Below are positions 11,256 through 20,156 of a stretch of DNA of 64,000 bases, piece after piece. The notes beneath the pieces were generated by a model. The model did not search any database. It was not told where the DNA came from and worked only from the letters and a program-made list of their open reading frames with translations. The translations under genes and the position numbers were made by a program. Each line of letters starts with the position of its first letter. The first letter of the stretch is position 1. Source of the DNA: Trema orientale (Eukaryota > Streptophyta > Magnoliopsida > Rosales > Cannabaceae); NCBI GenBank assembly GCA_002914845.1, contig JXTC01000265.1, positions 69,631 through 133,630 of the forward strand, given 5' to 3'.

Positions 11256-12438
11256 TGTAGAAACCGTTAGAAAATGGATTAAGAAATGGGTTTACTTATT
11301 GGGCTTGTCTTAGGCTTGGAAGCCCATGTATATTGTAAAATCCAATTTTGTGTTATAGAACCTATTTTCATGAACCATTTTGAAACTAAAAATTGAGTGA
11401 GACTCACATCTTATTGATGAAAGGTCTTGGTCAATTCTTATTCTCTTCCGCGAGGACATCGATTTCTATATTCAAACGCTCACAATGGAGCGCAGATGAA
11501 TGAGAAATTATTGCTCAAAAGTGCATCATTGAAATAGTAAAATGAAAGGAAAAAATTTGAGTCCCACATTGGTGGGAAATACTTGGATCAAGTGGTATAT
11601 ATAGGTTCATGTTTTATGATGGTAGTAAGAATAACTAGCATAGATACTCTCCCAGGCGCATGCAAGGGGGTGCAAATCATCGGGCTTGGGTCTAAATTTG
11701 CATGAGCTCGTGTGCGCCCGTACTTGCGGACACGAATACCTAGTCGAAACTTGGACCATAATAAGCCTAATTTTTTATTGCGGTCCAGTTCATTTTTTCT
11801 TTTTTTTTTGACCGAACCAGATAAACGTTTTAGACGTTACTTAATACCCGAAACTGCCAGGCCATGAAAACAAATAAATGTTTTGACGTTTTGTTAAGGC
11901 TAGCAGCTAAAAAATGTTTGTAACAGCCATCCTAATGGCTAAAAAATGTTTTGAGATTAATGAAAATCATTTTCTAGTTTTGCTAACAAGTCCTACTTAG
12001 AGCCGATAAAAGGAGAGCTTCCCTTCCTTATTCAATACACTAACAAAAATAAGAAGTATTCCCATCTGTTTCTCTCCATCGTTTTCTCTTGAAGTCTCTA
12101 GTTTCTAGTGTTCTTGAGTTCTTCGGGTTTCTAACTATAGTTCTTCGAATTATTTTAGGAATTTCGTAGCTAGATCTCTTAGTATGTTAGAGTTCGTAAC
12201 AATCTAGTTCGTAGAGTAGAGGTGTTAGTGCTTCACTTGCTGCTTTTGGTCGTTGTATCCTGGGAAACTGTCGCTTGCAAAATCCTCAAGCATTCTGGTG
12301 GAGGGAGTGAATCAGTTTTAAGGACTCTGTGTAGTATAAAGGCCTCGACTGTTAACAATCTTTTGTTTTACAGGAATACTTACTTAGAAGTGCTGCCGAA
12401 ATTCTGTTCAAGATTGGAGCATAATAATTTTGGTAACA
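11256..12438 (+). mobile_element. Probable LTR/leader remnant of a retrotransposon, borders uncertain
   Basis: The stretch carries features of a plant LTR: a possible TATA box (tggtatatataggttc, ~11594-11608), and a downstream leader-like segment with repeated tctagtt/ttcgta words. A segment then reads tgggaaactgtcgcttgc, tcctcaagcattctggtgg and ttttgttttacagg, and a TAACA end lies at ~12434-12438. It begins near TGTAGAAACC at 11256. No matching target duplication was found and there is no second LTR, so the borders and the LTR interpretation remain tentative. A 75-codon frame at 12222-12449 inside it is not credited. Confidence 0.35.
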
Positions 12439-13344
12439 TTATTTGTTGAAAATTTTGTTATAAACGTTAATTTAGTACACAATGACGTGTCTATCTATAG
12501 ATGATTCTAATTAATAAACTGGATCCCATATGAACTATACCTGAATTATAGTTAGCTTGTGACATGATATATTATATAGTGTTGGGCATCACTAGTGGCC
12601 CATAGCATTATTAACTAATCATTAGCTTTTATTTGTTGTATAGAAAAGAATTAGAAGACTAACAGTAATAAGTTTGGTCCCTTTTTTTGTTTGTTTGTTT
12701 TGTTTTTTCTAGATAAATTAAAGAAACAAAAGTATAGGTCCAATCTTCTAGCACATGATTGACAAGTACTCCTTTGAAAAATTGAAAAAGTCGCCTCTGA
12801 AATTTAGTCGATCGTTTCAATTTATTTAGGCGAAAAAACGTTCCATTCACTTCTATTTCTTGTTTGCTATATTGCAAATAATATTCAACCTCTCCAATGG
12901 TATTTTCTTCACAATATTCCCTACTTCAATATCTGATCTCGTTGGGGCTGCTGGGGCGAAACCTCTGCAGTATGGACCTATTTTATTAGGCCATTTTTTC
13001 CGTATAATTTTTATTCGTACATATATCTATTTTAAAGTTTTAGAATTTTATATATTTTGACTTGACCGTATAAAATTTTATCTTTTATATATTATTTTCG
13101 ACATAATAAAATTTGTTCATCTACCAATAATTTTTTCTGATTAAAATTTTCTACTTAAATACGTGTGTTCTTGTTTTTCGTTCTTTTGTCAACTATCTCG
13201 TTCATTAATTCTTAACCCACAGTATCCGTTAAAAAAAATTGGAAACTAAAAAAATGAACTATCAGACTACGAAAACGACTTATTTACTTTTGTAATTAGT
13301 AAAATATTAGATATATTGAACTTTTTCGAGTGGGGTCGCTCGTT
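12439..13344. other. 3' flank of BAHD copy 2, nothing further recognised
   Basis: AT-rich intergenic DNA. Around 12640-12810 short words match 440-610 (ggtccaatcttctagcacatg, gatcg...ctctgaaat), suggesting an old segmental duplication. No gene is supported. Confidence 0.4.
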
Positions 13345-14754
13345 TTACAAAGCCTTGAAATTAGTCCCAAAAAGAGAACCAAAACGATCCATTTCAGGCT
13401 TCTTCAAAACCAAACCAACCTCAAATCCTCCACTTCCATCTCTGGACTCCATCAACGATATCGATTTTCTACGTACGGACGCAATCTCGACCTTCTCTGG
13501 CCTTCCCCACCCGAAATCTGAGCCGTAGATTCCCAACTGGGGTGACCAAGTTACGGCAATCAATTGCGATTCTGGTTCCAGTACGCCCCACCTCTTGAGC
13601 CTCTCCTCAGCTCCTTCAAGAACTCCTTTCTTCTCCAACCCCTTGATCAAGTCACCGATCTTCGCCGCAACAATGGCGGCGCCACCTTCCTCCGATACCT
13701 CTCTGGCCTCACCGGCGTAACCCAGATGGCAACCGGCGCAGTTCCCGAAGTAGTTTTCCGGCAACGGAGGATCTAAACGGCGCCGGTAATCGGCGCTGAC
13801 CACGAAGTAAACCTTCCTGCTGACTTCGCCTTTTGCAGCTCTGACCATGGTGGTCAATACGTGGGCAGAGGCCAAGACAAACGAGCTCAAACGAAGCGTT
13901 GGGGTTTTGAAATCGTTGGCTGGTTCGTTTTTCTTCTCCCATTGGTTCAATACCCATGTACGAAGTTTTTCGATTTCACCACCCGTTAGATGGAAAGTTG
14001 ATCGTACCCAATCGGACGGTGGCTCTGACTCCGACCAATGGTCGAACGGCCGCCGCAGCCGGCTGCGTCCGGAGTCGGAGCTCGTCTTCGCTAACCATCG
14101 GTCTAAGTACAGAGTGTCGAGCCCTTTGGGGTCTTTAATGGCGGTCCGGTCATAGAAAGGGGTTAGCTCCGGCAACAATGGTGGGTTATGTTTAGTCACG
14201 TAAGCCCACGATTTCATAAACATGGCGGAAGATTTCCCGTCGAGAACGGCGTGGTGGAACGTCGCGCCGATGCAGAGCCCGGTGTTGGGAAACAGAGTGA
14301 TTTGCAGAGCCATGATTAAAGACGACATGTCGTTTGTGAGCAAGTTGGGGATGAGAGATCGAGACTCGGAAGCTTCACGTGCATGGTCGCTGGAAAAATG
14401 GTGGAAATCGGCGGTGGATTCGGCTACGGTGAGTGAAATGGCGTTGCCGGGCTTGTAAAGAATGATGGGTTTTGGAGAGTTTGGTGGCCAAGTGAGGTTT
14501 CCGGCTAGGGGGAGGAAGTGTTTGAGAGTGAGAGAGAGGGAGTGCTTGAGTTTGGAGAGTGTGCAAGCCATTAGAGATGGGTCTGAGCTTTTGAGGGAGT
14601 AAAAGAAAAGGCATTCGACGGGCGGGAATTTGAAGCAGAAGGTGTCGAGGAAGGTGAGTGGAAGAGAGAACTCGGTGATGGGTTCATGTGGATCGGACGG
14701 TTGGGGAGCAATGTGGGAGATTTTGAGTATTTTGATTGAGTTTGGTGGCGCCAT
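13345..14754 (-). CDS. BAHD acyltransferase, phenolic glucoside/anthocyanin malonyltransferase-like (array copy 2)
   Basis: 469 aa, intronless. The start is at MAPPNSIKIL..., with a stop upstream and the same N-terminal layout as copy 1. Conserved motifs are LPLAGNLTWP (81-90), HHAVLDGK with His168/Asp172 as the general-base motif, YFGNC followed by AGCHLGYAG, and DFGWG at 413-417. The role is acyl-CoA-dependent O-acylation, by family most likely malonylation of a phenolic glucoside in the cytosol. It has higher GC and more Arg/Glu in its second half than the flanking DNA, as expected of an exon in an AT-rich genome. It sits 1.2 kb from copy 3 in the same orientation. Substrate not determinable from sequence. 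Confidence 0.93.
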   Translation of the reverse strand: MAPPNSIKILKISHIAPQPSDPHEPITEFSLPLTFLDTFCFKFPPVECLFFYSLKSSDPSLMACTLSKLKHSLSLTLKHFLPLAGNLTWPPNSPKPIILYKPGNAISLTVAESTADFHHFSSDHAREASESRSLIPNLLTNDMSSLIMALQITLFPNTGLCIGATFHHAVLDGKSSAMFMKSWAYVTKHNPPLLPELTPFYDRTAIKDPKGLDTLYLDRWLAKTSSDSGRSRLRRPFDHWSESEPPSDWVRSTFHLTGGEIEKLRTWVLNQWEKKNEPANDFKTPTLRLSSFVLASAHVLTTMVRAAKGEVSRKVYFVVSADYRRRLDPPLPENYFGNCAGCHLGYAGEAREVSEEGGAAIVAAKIGDLIKGLEKKGVLEGAEERLKRWGVLEPESQLIAVTWSPQLGIYGSDFGWGRPEKVEIASVRRKSISLMESRDGSGGFEVGLVLKKPEMDRFGSLFGTNFKAL

Positions 14755-14796
14755 GAGACTAGAATTTGGTCATGTTTAAGATTTAGTCCTGAGATG

Positions 14797-14804
14797 TATT
14801 TATA
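14797..14804 (-). promoter_or_regulatory. Candidate TATA box of BAHD copy 2
   Basis: Reads TATAAATA on the minus strand, 43-50 bp upstream of the ATG at 14754, within an AT-rich leader. Position and sequence fit a plant core promoter with a short 5' UTR. No cap-site data, so it is a prediction. Confidence 0.45.
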
Positions 14805-15393
14805 TTAAAAGAAGTATAAGTTTCTCAAAGCTAATGCAAATGCTGACAATAAATGCAATTAAAGAAGTTGACATAAACAACTAAACATCGAATTTAAACG
14901 TTTTCTTTTTATAGTTAGGCATGATAAATGTAGTGTTTTTAGAAGATGTTATCTATGAAAGAAACGTTAGCACAAATTAACTGCGTTTAAAGAAAGTAGT
15001 GCAATTAATTTATGAAATCAATGAAGATTTTAATAAGAGATTAAGATAAGATAATATAGAAAGATGCAATAACATACAGAAACGACAACAAACCTAGAAA
15101 GGCCAAAAATTATAAAACGACAAAATCCGTAAGAAGGAATGAGACTTTTGAAGAACCATGAAAAAGTTAGAATTTTGACATAAATTTAAGAGCAATGATA
15201 CGGGGATCAATGGCATCCATCATCACAACAATACGTTTGTCTAGATGATTCTCACGTAAATTTTGCATGAATTATAATTATAATTATAATTAACTAATGA
15301 GAAACTGATATATCATCTGCACTGTTAGCATTATTCTAAATTTGAACATAAACATTCACATGAAAACGACATAAAAAAGAAGAAGGAAACTCA

Positions 15394-15704
15394 TTGGCCC
15401 CCGTTTGTTTCAACAATTCCATTCCATTGGAATAGAAAATCCATTTGAATGTGTGTTTGTTTCAATAATTCAGTTTTTCTATTCAAATGATCCATCCGAA
15501 AAATTAACCATTGGAATGGTTTTTTTATGTCTTGAATGAGAATGGAGGGAGTGAGGTATTTCTGAATAGTCGATTCTAATGCTCCCATTCTAATTACAAC
15601 ATATTTCACTATTTTTTCTATTAAATGTCTCCCATTCCAATTATAACACATTCCATAATTTCCATTCAAATACACACATTCAAATAGGCGAACCAAACGT
15701 GCTA
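15394..15704. mobile_element. Probable short TIR element (MITE) between copies 2 and 3
   Basis: Left end ggcccccgtttgtttcaa and right end gaaccaaacgtgct are inverted relatives. Inside them tttgaatgtgtgt (left) and acacacattcaaa (right) repeat the symmetry, as do ccattccattgg and cccattccaa words. Length ~310 bp. No target duplication could be fixed, so the superfamily is open (Harbinger- or hAT-like ends). It lies downstream of the stop codon of copy 3. Confidence 0.45.
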
Positions 15705-15910
15705 TCCAATTCCAAGGAGCTATAGTTTAAAGTTGAGTTGACTTTCATACCTCTCTCAAAAAGGAAAAAACATAAAAACATTGGCTTTTATACTTATTAG
15801 ACATGGCGCCATTTATATAGAAAGAGAGATTCCAACTCAAATTAACAGGTAGAAATAGAATACAAGATAAATTTTCCACATAACGAAAAACCAGAAGTAT
15901 CAGATTTTGC

Positions 15911-17305
15911 TTAAATGCTTCGAAGTTTTGCGAGGCCTTTGCTAAATTCAGAAGCGAAAGCTTCCATTTCATGTAGCTTTAAAACCAGTCCGATCTCAAC
16001 TCCTCCATTCCCATTTCTACTATCCGAAATACAGATCGCTCCTGTCCTATCTACCGAAGTCATCTCCACCTTCCTTGGCCTTCCCCATCCAAAATCAATA
16101 CCATATACCTCAAACCGTGGCGACCCAGCAAAACTCACTGAGCCACTTCTAGTCTCTGTTTCAGTAACCTCTGTTTTAGCTTTTGCGCCTATTATAATCG
16201 AAGCCAGAATCTCTGCCCGGTTCAAAACTCCATCGTCTAAACTCTTTATCGCTTTACTGATTGCCTTTATGCCAAAACTCAGCCCTTCTTCTCCCAAAAG
16301 ACCTTCCGTCTCTACAAACGCTCCTCGGCCCGTTATGCAGTTCCCAAAATAATTCTCGGGAAGAGCTGGTTTCAGGCGAGACCTGCAGTCAACGTTGAAT
16401 CCCAGGTGGGTTTTCTTCTCTCTTATCCTCAAAGCCTTTACTAGACAAACCCAGGTGTAGCTACATGTTAGCGAAAAGGTTGATACATGAAGCAGTGAAT
16501 CTTGTAAGAGAGTTTTCTTTAACTTTTCTGCGTCTTCTCGGGTCAATTCGAACGTTCCCCGAACTAAACCGGGTCGAAGATTGAGCTCCCAGATCATAAG
16601 GCTTCTGTTGTTTGGACCCTTTTCGTTTAGCCACTCGTTCGCGTAAATCGCTTCGAGACCAGCTGGGTCTTTAACGACGTCTCTGTCATAGAAGGGGGTT
16701 AGCCCTGGACCCAGCGTCGAGTCTCCTCCTCCGAGTTGCTTGCATAAACGACACCAAGATTTCATAAACGACATCGAAGTTTTGCCGTCTAGAACCGCGT
16801 GGTGGGCAGTGATTCCGACGCTGAAACCGTCGTTTGGAAACAGAGTAACTTGCAGGGCTATAACTTGGGCTCGTTCTTGAGAAACTGTCAACTCGGGTAA
16901 CAAAGGGTGGCATTCCTTGACTTCCCGGAAGTCATCTCCCGAGAGATGGTAGAAATCCATGTTTGACTCGGCTATGGTCAGCGAAACTCCGTCGCCATCA
17001 ACGTAGCGGATCACGGGTTTGGGGCAATCTTTGGGCCATGTGAGGTTACCCGCTAGAGGAAGGTAGTGGTGGAGGGTGAGAGAAAGAGAGTGTTTGAGTT
17101 TTGGAATGATTGAATTATAGAACGATGATTTAGATGAGGAGGTTTCGTAGAAGAAGAGGCGTTGTACTGGTGGGAGCCTTAGCCAGAGTATGTCAAAGAA
17201 AGTGAGAGGTAGAGACTTGGGGGCGGCGGCGGCGGAGTCCGGCAAGTCTGTCGACGGCACTACATGGCAAACGTCCACCACATTCACCGAGCGCGGTGGT
17301 TCCAT
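15911..17305 (-). CDS. BAHD acyltransferase, phenolic glucoside/anthocyanin malonyltransferase-like (array copy 3)
   Basis: 464 aa, intronless, starting MEPPRSVNVV... at 17305. Motifs: YLPLAGNLTWP (81-91), HHAVLDGK with His169/Asp173, ENYFGNC, and DFGWG at 404-408. A short Ala-rich stretch (residues 25-28) differs from the sister proteins. The segment between the central linker and YFGNC is shorter than in copies 1 and 2. Expected to be a cytosolic acyl-CoA:glycoside acyltransferase; donor and acceptor unproven. By eye it groups with copies 5 and 7 (shared WLRLPPVQRL and YDRxVxKDPAGLE segments). Confidence 0.93.
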   Translation of the reverse strand: MEPPRSVNVVDVCHVVPSTDLPDSAAAAPKSLPLTFFDILWLRLPPVQRLFFYETSSSKSSFYNSIIPKLKHSLSLTLHHYLPLAGNLTWPKDCPKPVIRYVDGDGVSLTIAESNMDFYHLSGDDFREVKECHPLLPELTVSQERAQVIALQVTLFPNDGFSVGITAHHAVLDGKTSMSFMKSWCRLCKQLGGGDSTLGPGLTPFYDRDVVKDPAGLEAIYANEWLNEKGPNNRSLMIWELNLRPGLVRGTFELTREDAEKLKKTLLQDSLLHVSTFSLTCSYTWVCLVKALRIREKKTHLGFNVDCRSRLKPALPENYFGNCITGRGAFVETEGLLGEEGLSFGIKAISKAIKSLDDGVLNRAEILASIIIGAKAKTEVTETETRSGSVSFAGSPRFEVYGIDFGWGRPRKVEMTSVDRTGAICISDSRNGNGGVEIGLVLKLHEMEAFASEFSKGLAKLRSI

Positions 17306-17371
17306 CTAATTTGACTCGAAATTAAATCTCACTAATTGGTAATAATAATGTTTGAGACGTTATGGTATTCG

Positions 17372-17378
17372 TTTTATA
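17372..17378 (-). promoter_or_regulatory. Candidate TATA box of BAHD copy 3
   Basis: Reads TATAAAA on the minus strand about 67-73 bp upstream of the ATG at 17305. Spacing allows a ~35-40-nt 5' UTR. Prediction only. The remaining DNA up to 18000 is AT-rich and shows nothing else. Confidence 0.4.
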
Positions 17379-18000
17379 GTAAGAACAGAAATAATGGTTA
17401 GTGCAAAAATGGTGACGTCCCCTCGTTTCCCCACGAAAAGGAAAGAAATAATTAGGAGCCTACGAGGACAAGCCATCCTTGTCGTAAAATGTATAAACAT
17501 TGTTATTATATATAGTTTGGTACATATCAAAGTCTGGTTCAATAGTGACCCTCATATAAGTTTGCCATGAGAGACAATGCATTCATCGGTTATCATATTT
17601 GTTTAAAGAGGGAACAAGATATCAAGATATAAATTATTGCGAGCATGTATGAATCCGTACATCAATCGTTTTAAGCTAAAGTATTTTTATGAAGGATTCA
17701 AAACCTCCAGAATACAAGCTGACTAATTTGGATGGACCACAATCAAATATCGAATAATATATGCCGCCTCTCCAAGCACTTTTATAAGATTCCAAAAAAC
17801 TACATTGCTAAAGTTTGAATCGCGCGCTTTGAATTAAAGCAGAGGATCAGTGTATAAAGTCATGTTTGCATATCTCCCCAACAAGTTGTTACTATTATAC
17901 TAACCTAACTAGTATATTACACACTAACTAGTAAGAACTAACGAAGGAAAGAAAGAAAGAAAGTATCCCAATTGAAGGGAAAATGAATTAATGGTTCCAA

Positions 18001-19275
18001 ACCTCTATATGGAAAGGAAACAAAATCTGCCTTTCTTGGCCTTTCCCATCCGAAATCGGTACTATAAACCTCGAACCGTTGTGACCCTGCAGTGGTGTAT
18101 AGCCTGATTATTCTACTTGGAACCAGCTCTGAAATCCATTCCTCTACCCCATTCGGAACTCCATTAATCTCCAGGCTAATTTTATATCTTCACCAATAGC
18201 TTGTACAGCCTCAGCCATAAAAAATTCTTTCCCCTCAGCCTCGGGCAATTTTGTTTTGATAGTTACTAGCTTGAACCTATACAGTTCCCGAAATGTGTTT
18301 CGGGTAAAGGACTCTTTAAGGGAGGCCCAAAATCCACGTTGAAGCCTATAAGTACTTGGTCCTTCAACCTCAGCTAAGCGAACCCCATATACACAGTGAC
18401 TTTCAGCGGGCAAAAATAAATTTTTTTAATACAATAATAAAATCAAACAAAGTATTTGAATATATAATACTGTCTCTAAATGACAATAAAATATGATCAT
18501 TATATCTTAAAAACACTATATAATAATCTCGTTGTGAGTGTTACATTATTAAAACTAAAATTCTTAGATCTATGAAATCTTTATAAATATATAAACTACA
18601 AACTAATCAAAATTTTAATTAAAAAAAATAAGTATAAAGTATACAACATACCTTATAGTTATATATATATGTTCTAACTAGCATATAGAGTTGGAGTCAT
18701 CGAAAACAATGAAAATTTTTCCCAATCCTAATTTCTCCCTCTCAATTTTAGTTTAGAAAATTGAATAAAAAATACAAGTTAAAAATTAAGTGAACCTTAA
18801 GTTAGGAGGAAAAAAAGTGATAATTCACATCTTATATTAGAATAAAACTAGAAATAAAAATCTCAATGAAACCAAAATAGAATAAAATCTTATATTGTAC
18901 TATAAAATAAAAAAAAATTAAAGGGGTATATATAATAATAATAATATCTCAGGGATAAAATTAGAAATAAAATCTCAATAAGACCAAGTAAAAAATAAAA
19001 ATTTCAAATAGTATTAAAAATAAATTGAAAAAAATTATTGCCCCACTTGCCCCCTTTGGCTTCGCCCCTGCATATGTAGGCATACGTCAAAGAAAAGGAA
19101 GACAATTTACTCGATTGGGTAATGTTGTTCGTCGTCCTGTTTTGCCGTCTGATTCTTCACCAATTCCCTCAGCTTTTCTATGTTCTCAATCTCACGTGCC
19201 AATTGGAAGCTGCCTCGAACTAAATCTGATGGGAATTCTTTAGTGAATTTTCCTAAGAAGAACGTAAGCTTCAAG
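18001..19275 (-). pseudogene. BAHD acyltransferase pseudogene, 5'-truncated and split by a transposon (array copy 4)
   Basis: Two minus-strand pieces align with the C-terminal half of copy 5. The upstream piece (19275-19071) encodes the segment around KFTKEFPSDLVRG to FSLTYAY. The downstream piece (18393-18001) resumes at the following residues, passes a frameshifted central part, and reaches RFEVYSTDFGWERPRK, where the DFGWG motif has become DFGWE. The two are separated by 677 bp of unrelated AT-rich DNA with hAT features. The HxxxD half is absent; homology also fades ~18 codons after DFGWE, so the natural C-terminus is gone. With no catalytic His, truncations at both ends and frameshifts, this copy cannot make an enzyme. 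Confidence 0.85.
18394..19070. mobile_element. hAT-like non-autonomous insertion inside BAHD pseudogene
   Basis: The insert starts CAGTGACTTTCAGCGGGC and ends gcttcgcccctg, i.e. CAGGGGCGAAGC read inward from the other end. CAGTG/CAGGG ends are common in plant hAT elements. Directly outside are catataca (18386-18393) and catatgta (19071-19078), a probable 8-bp target duplication matching at 6 of 8 bases; intact sister genes have only one copy of this site. The interior is AT-rich with no transposase frame. Confidence 0.6.
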
Positions 19276-19583
19276 TTTAAAACGCCGTCTCGTCTTCTAT
19301 TATGAAACATACAGCGTTGTGGGTTGTATGGTCTAAATTTTGGGGGAAAAAATTTGTTACTTTTCTGTAACAATTCACGTGACTAGGGCCCTCCAAAGCT
19401 AGCAATAAACACGAGTAATGGTACGAGGCTCATAACACCACATTAGTTGACAACTAGTTTTTCACTAATATATGAAATTAACACTAGTTTCAGCGTCAGA
19501 GTTCACCAAAAATATCATTCTATCTTCCGTAAGGTTTCACGTAATGTTGGACACTTTAAGCTACTGTGCAACATTACTTTTAC

Positions 19584-20119
19584 TGTTGACGCATTGTACA
19601 TACGGTTTTCAAAACCGTGTAATGAGCATTAAAAGCTCTATGTCAGCCAACAAATAAAACATGGTATTGTTCCGTGTAAGAGACAAAAACACAGTAAAAA
19701 AACGTGTGTAAACCGTGTATTAAATATGACAAAAATTAGCAAAAAACATGTATAGAGCTGAGGAACCTCACACTATAAATAGGGGTACTATTCCTCATTG
19801 TAGATTATCCCAGAGTGTAAGAAACACCAAGTGTTGTGAGAGTATTAGAGTGAGTTTACTCTTAAGAGTTAGAGAAAAATATAATTGTTCTCTTGGGTGT
19901 ATTCAGGGTCTGGGGTGTGAGTTAAGAGTGTTGAGTGTAAACACTTGTAAAGGTTCCTTTTCTCCCAATAGTGAAAATCTGCAGCAACTCCGTGGACGTA
20001 GCCAAATTGGTGAACCACGCTAATTTGTGTGTGTCTTATTTATTTATTTCGACATTATTTTTACATTTATTTTATCGCTTCTATTATTATGTGTCTATTG
20101 GGGAGGTTATTCCCTAACA
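19584..20119 (+). repeat. 5' LTR of Ty1/copia element
   Basis: 536 bp, TGTTGACGCA ... CCTAACA. Flanked on the left by the target duplication TTTAC (19579-19583). Contains a TATA box (actataaatagg, ~19774-19781), giving a likely transcription start in the following ~30 bp. Matches the 3' LTR at 23467 closely, with about a dozen differences in the first 190 bp and a 9-bp segment near 19835 missing from the 3' copy. Confidence 0.93.
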
Positions 20120-20121
20120 AT

Positions 20122-20133
20122 TGGTATCAGAGC
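20122..20133 (+). other. Primer-binding site, copia element
   Basis: TGGTATCAGAGC two bases after the 5' LTR; complementary to the 3' end of plant initiator methionine tRNA, the usual copia primer. Confidence 0.9.
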
Positions 20134-20156
20134 GAGGTTCGATTTTAGTGGGAGCG

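Noticed and set aside
12222-12449. 75-codon plus-strand frame with hydrophobic start
   Set aside because: Lies in a probable LTR/leader; no conserved domain and no upstream promoter that is not the LTR's own.
13316-14458. Plus-strand frames and a minus-strand frame of 82 codons
   Set aside because: Shadows of BAHD copy 2; wrong frame for every conserved motif.
15391-15696. 101-codon minus-strand frame
   Set aside because: Falls entirely within the small TIR element; composition follows the repeat.
15915-16352. 145-codon plus-strand frame
   Set aside because: Antisense to the conserved C-terminal part of BAHD copy 3; no domain of its own.
18394-19070. The insert read as an intron of BAHD copy 4
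   Set aside because: No GT-AG at the borders on the minus strand, flanking duplication present, and sister genes are intronless.
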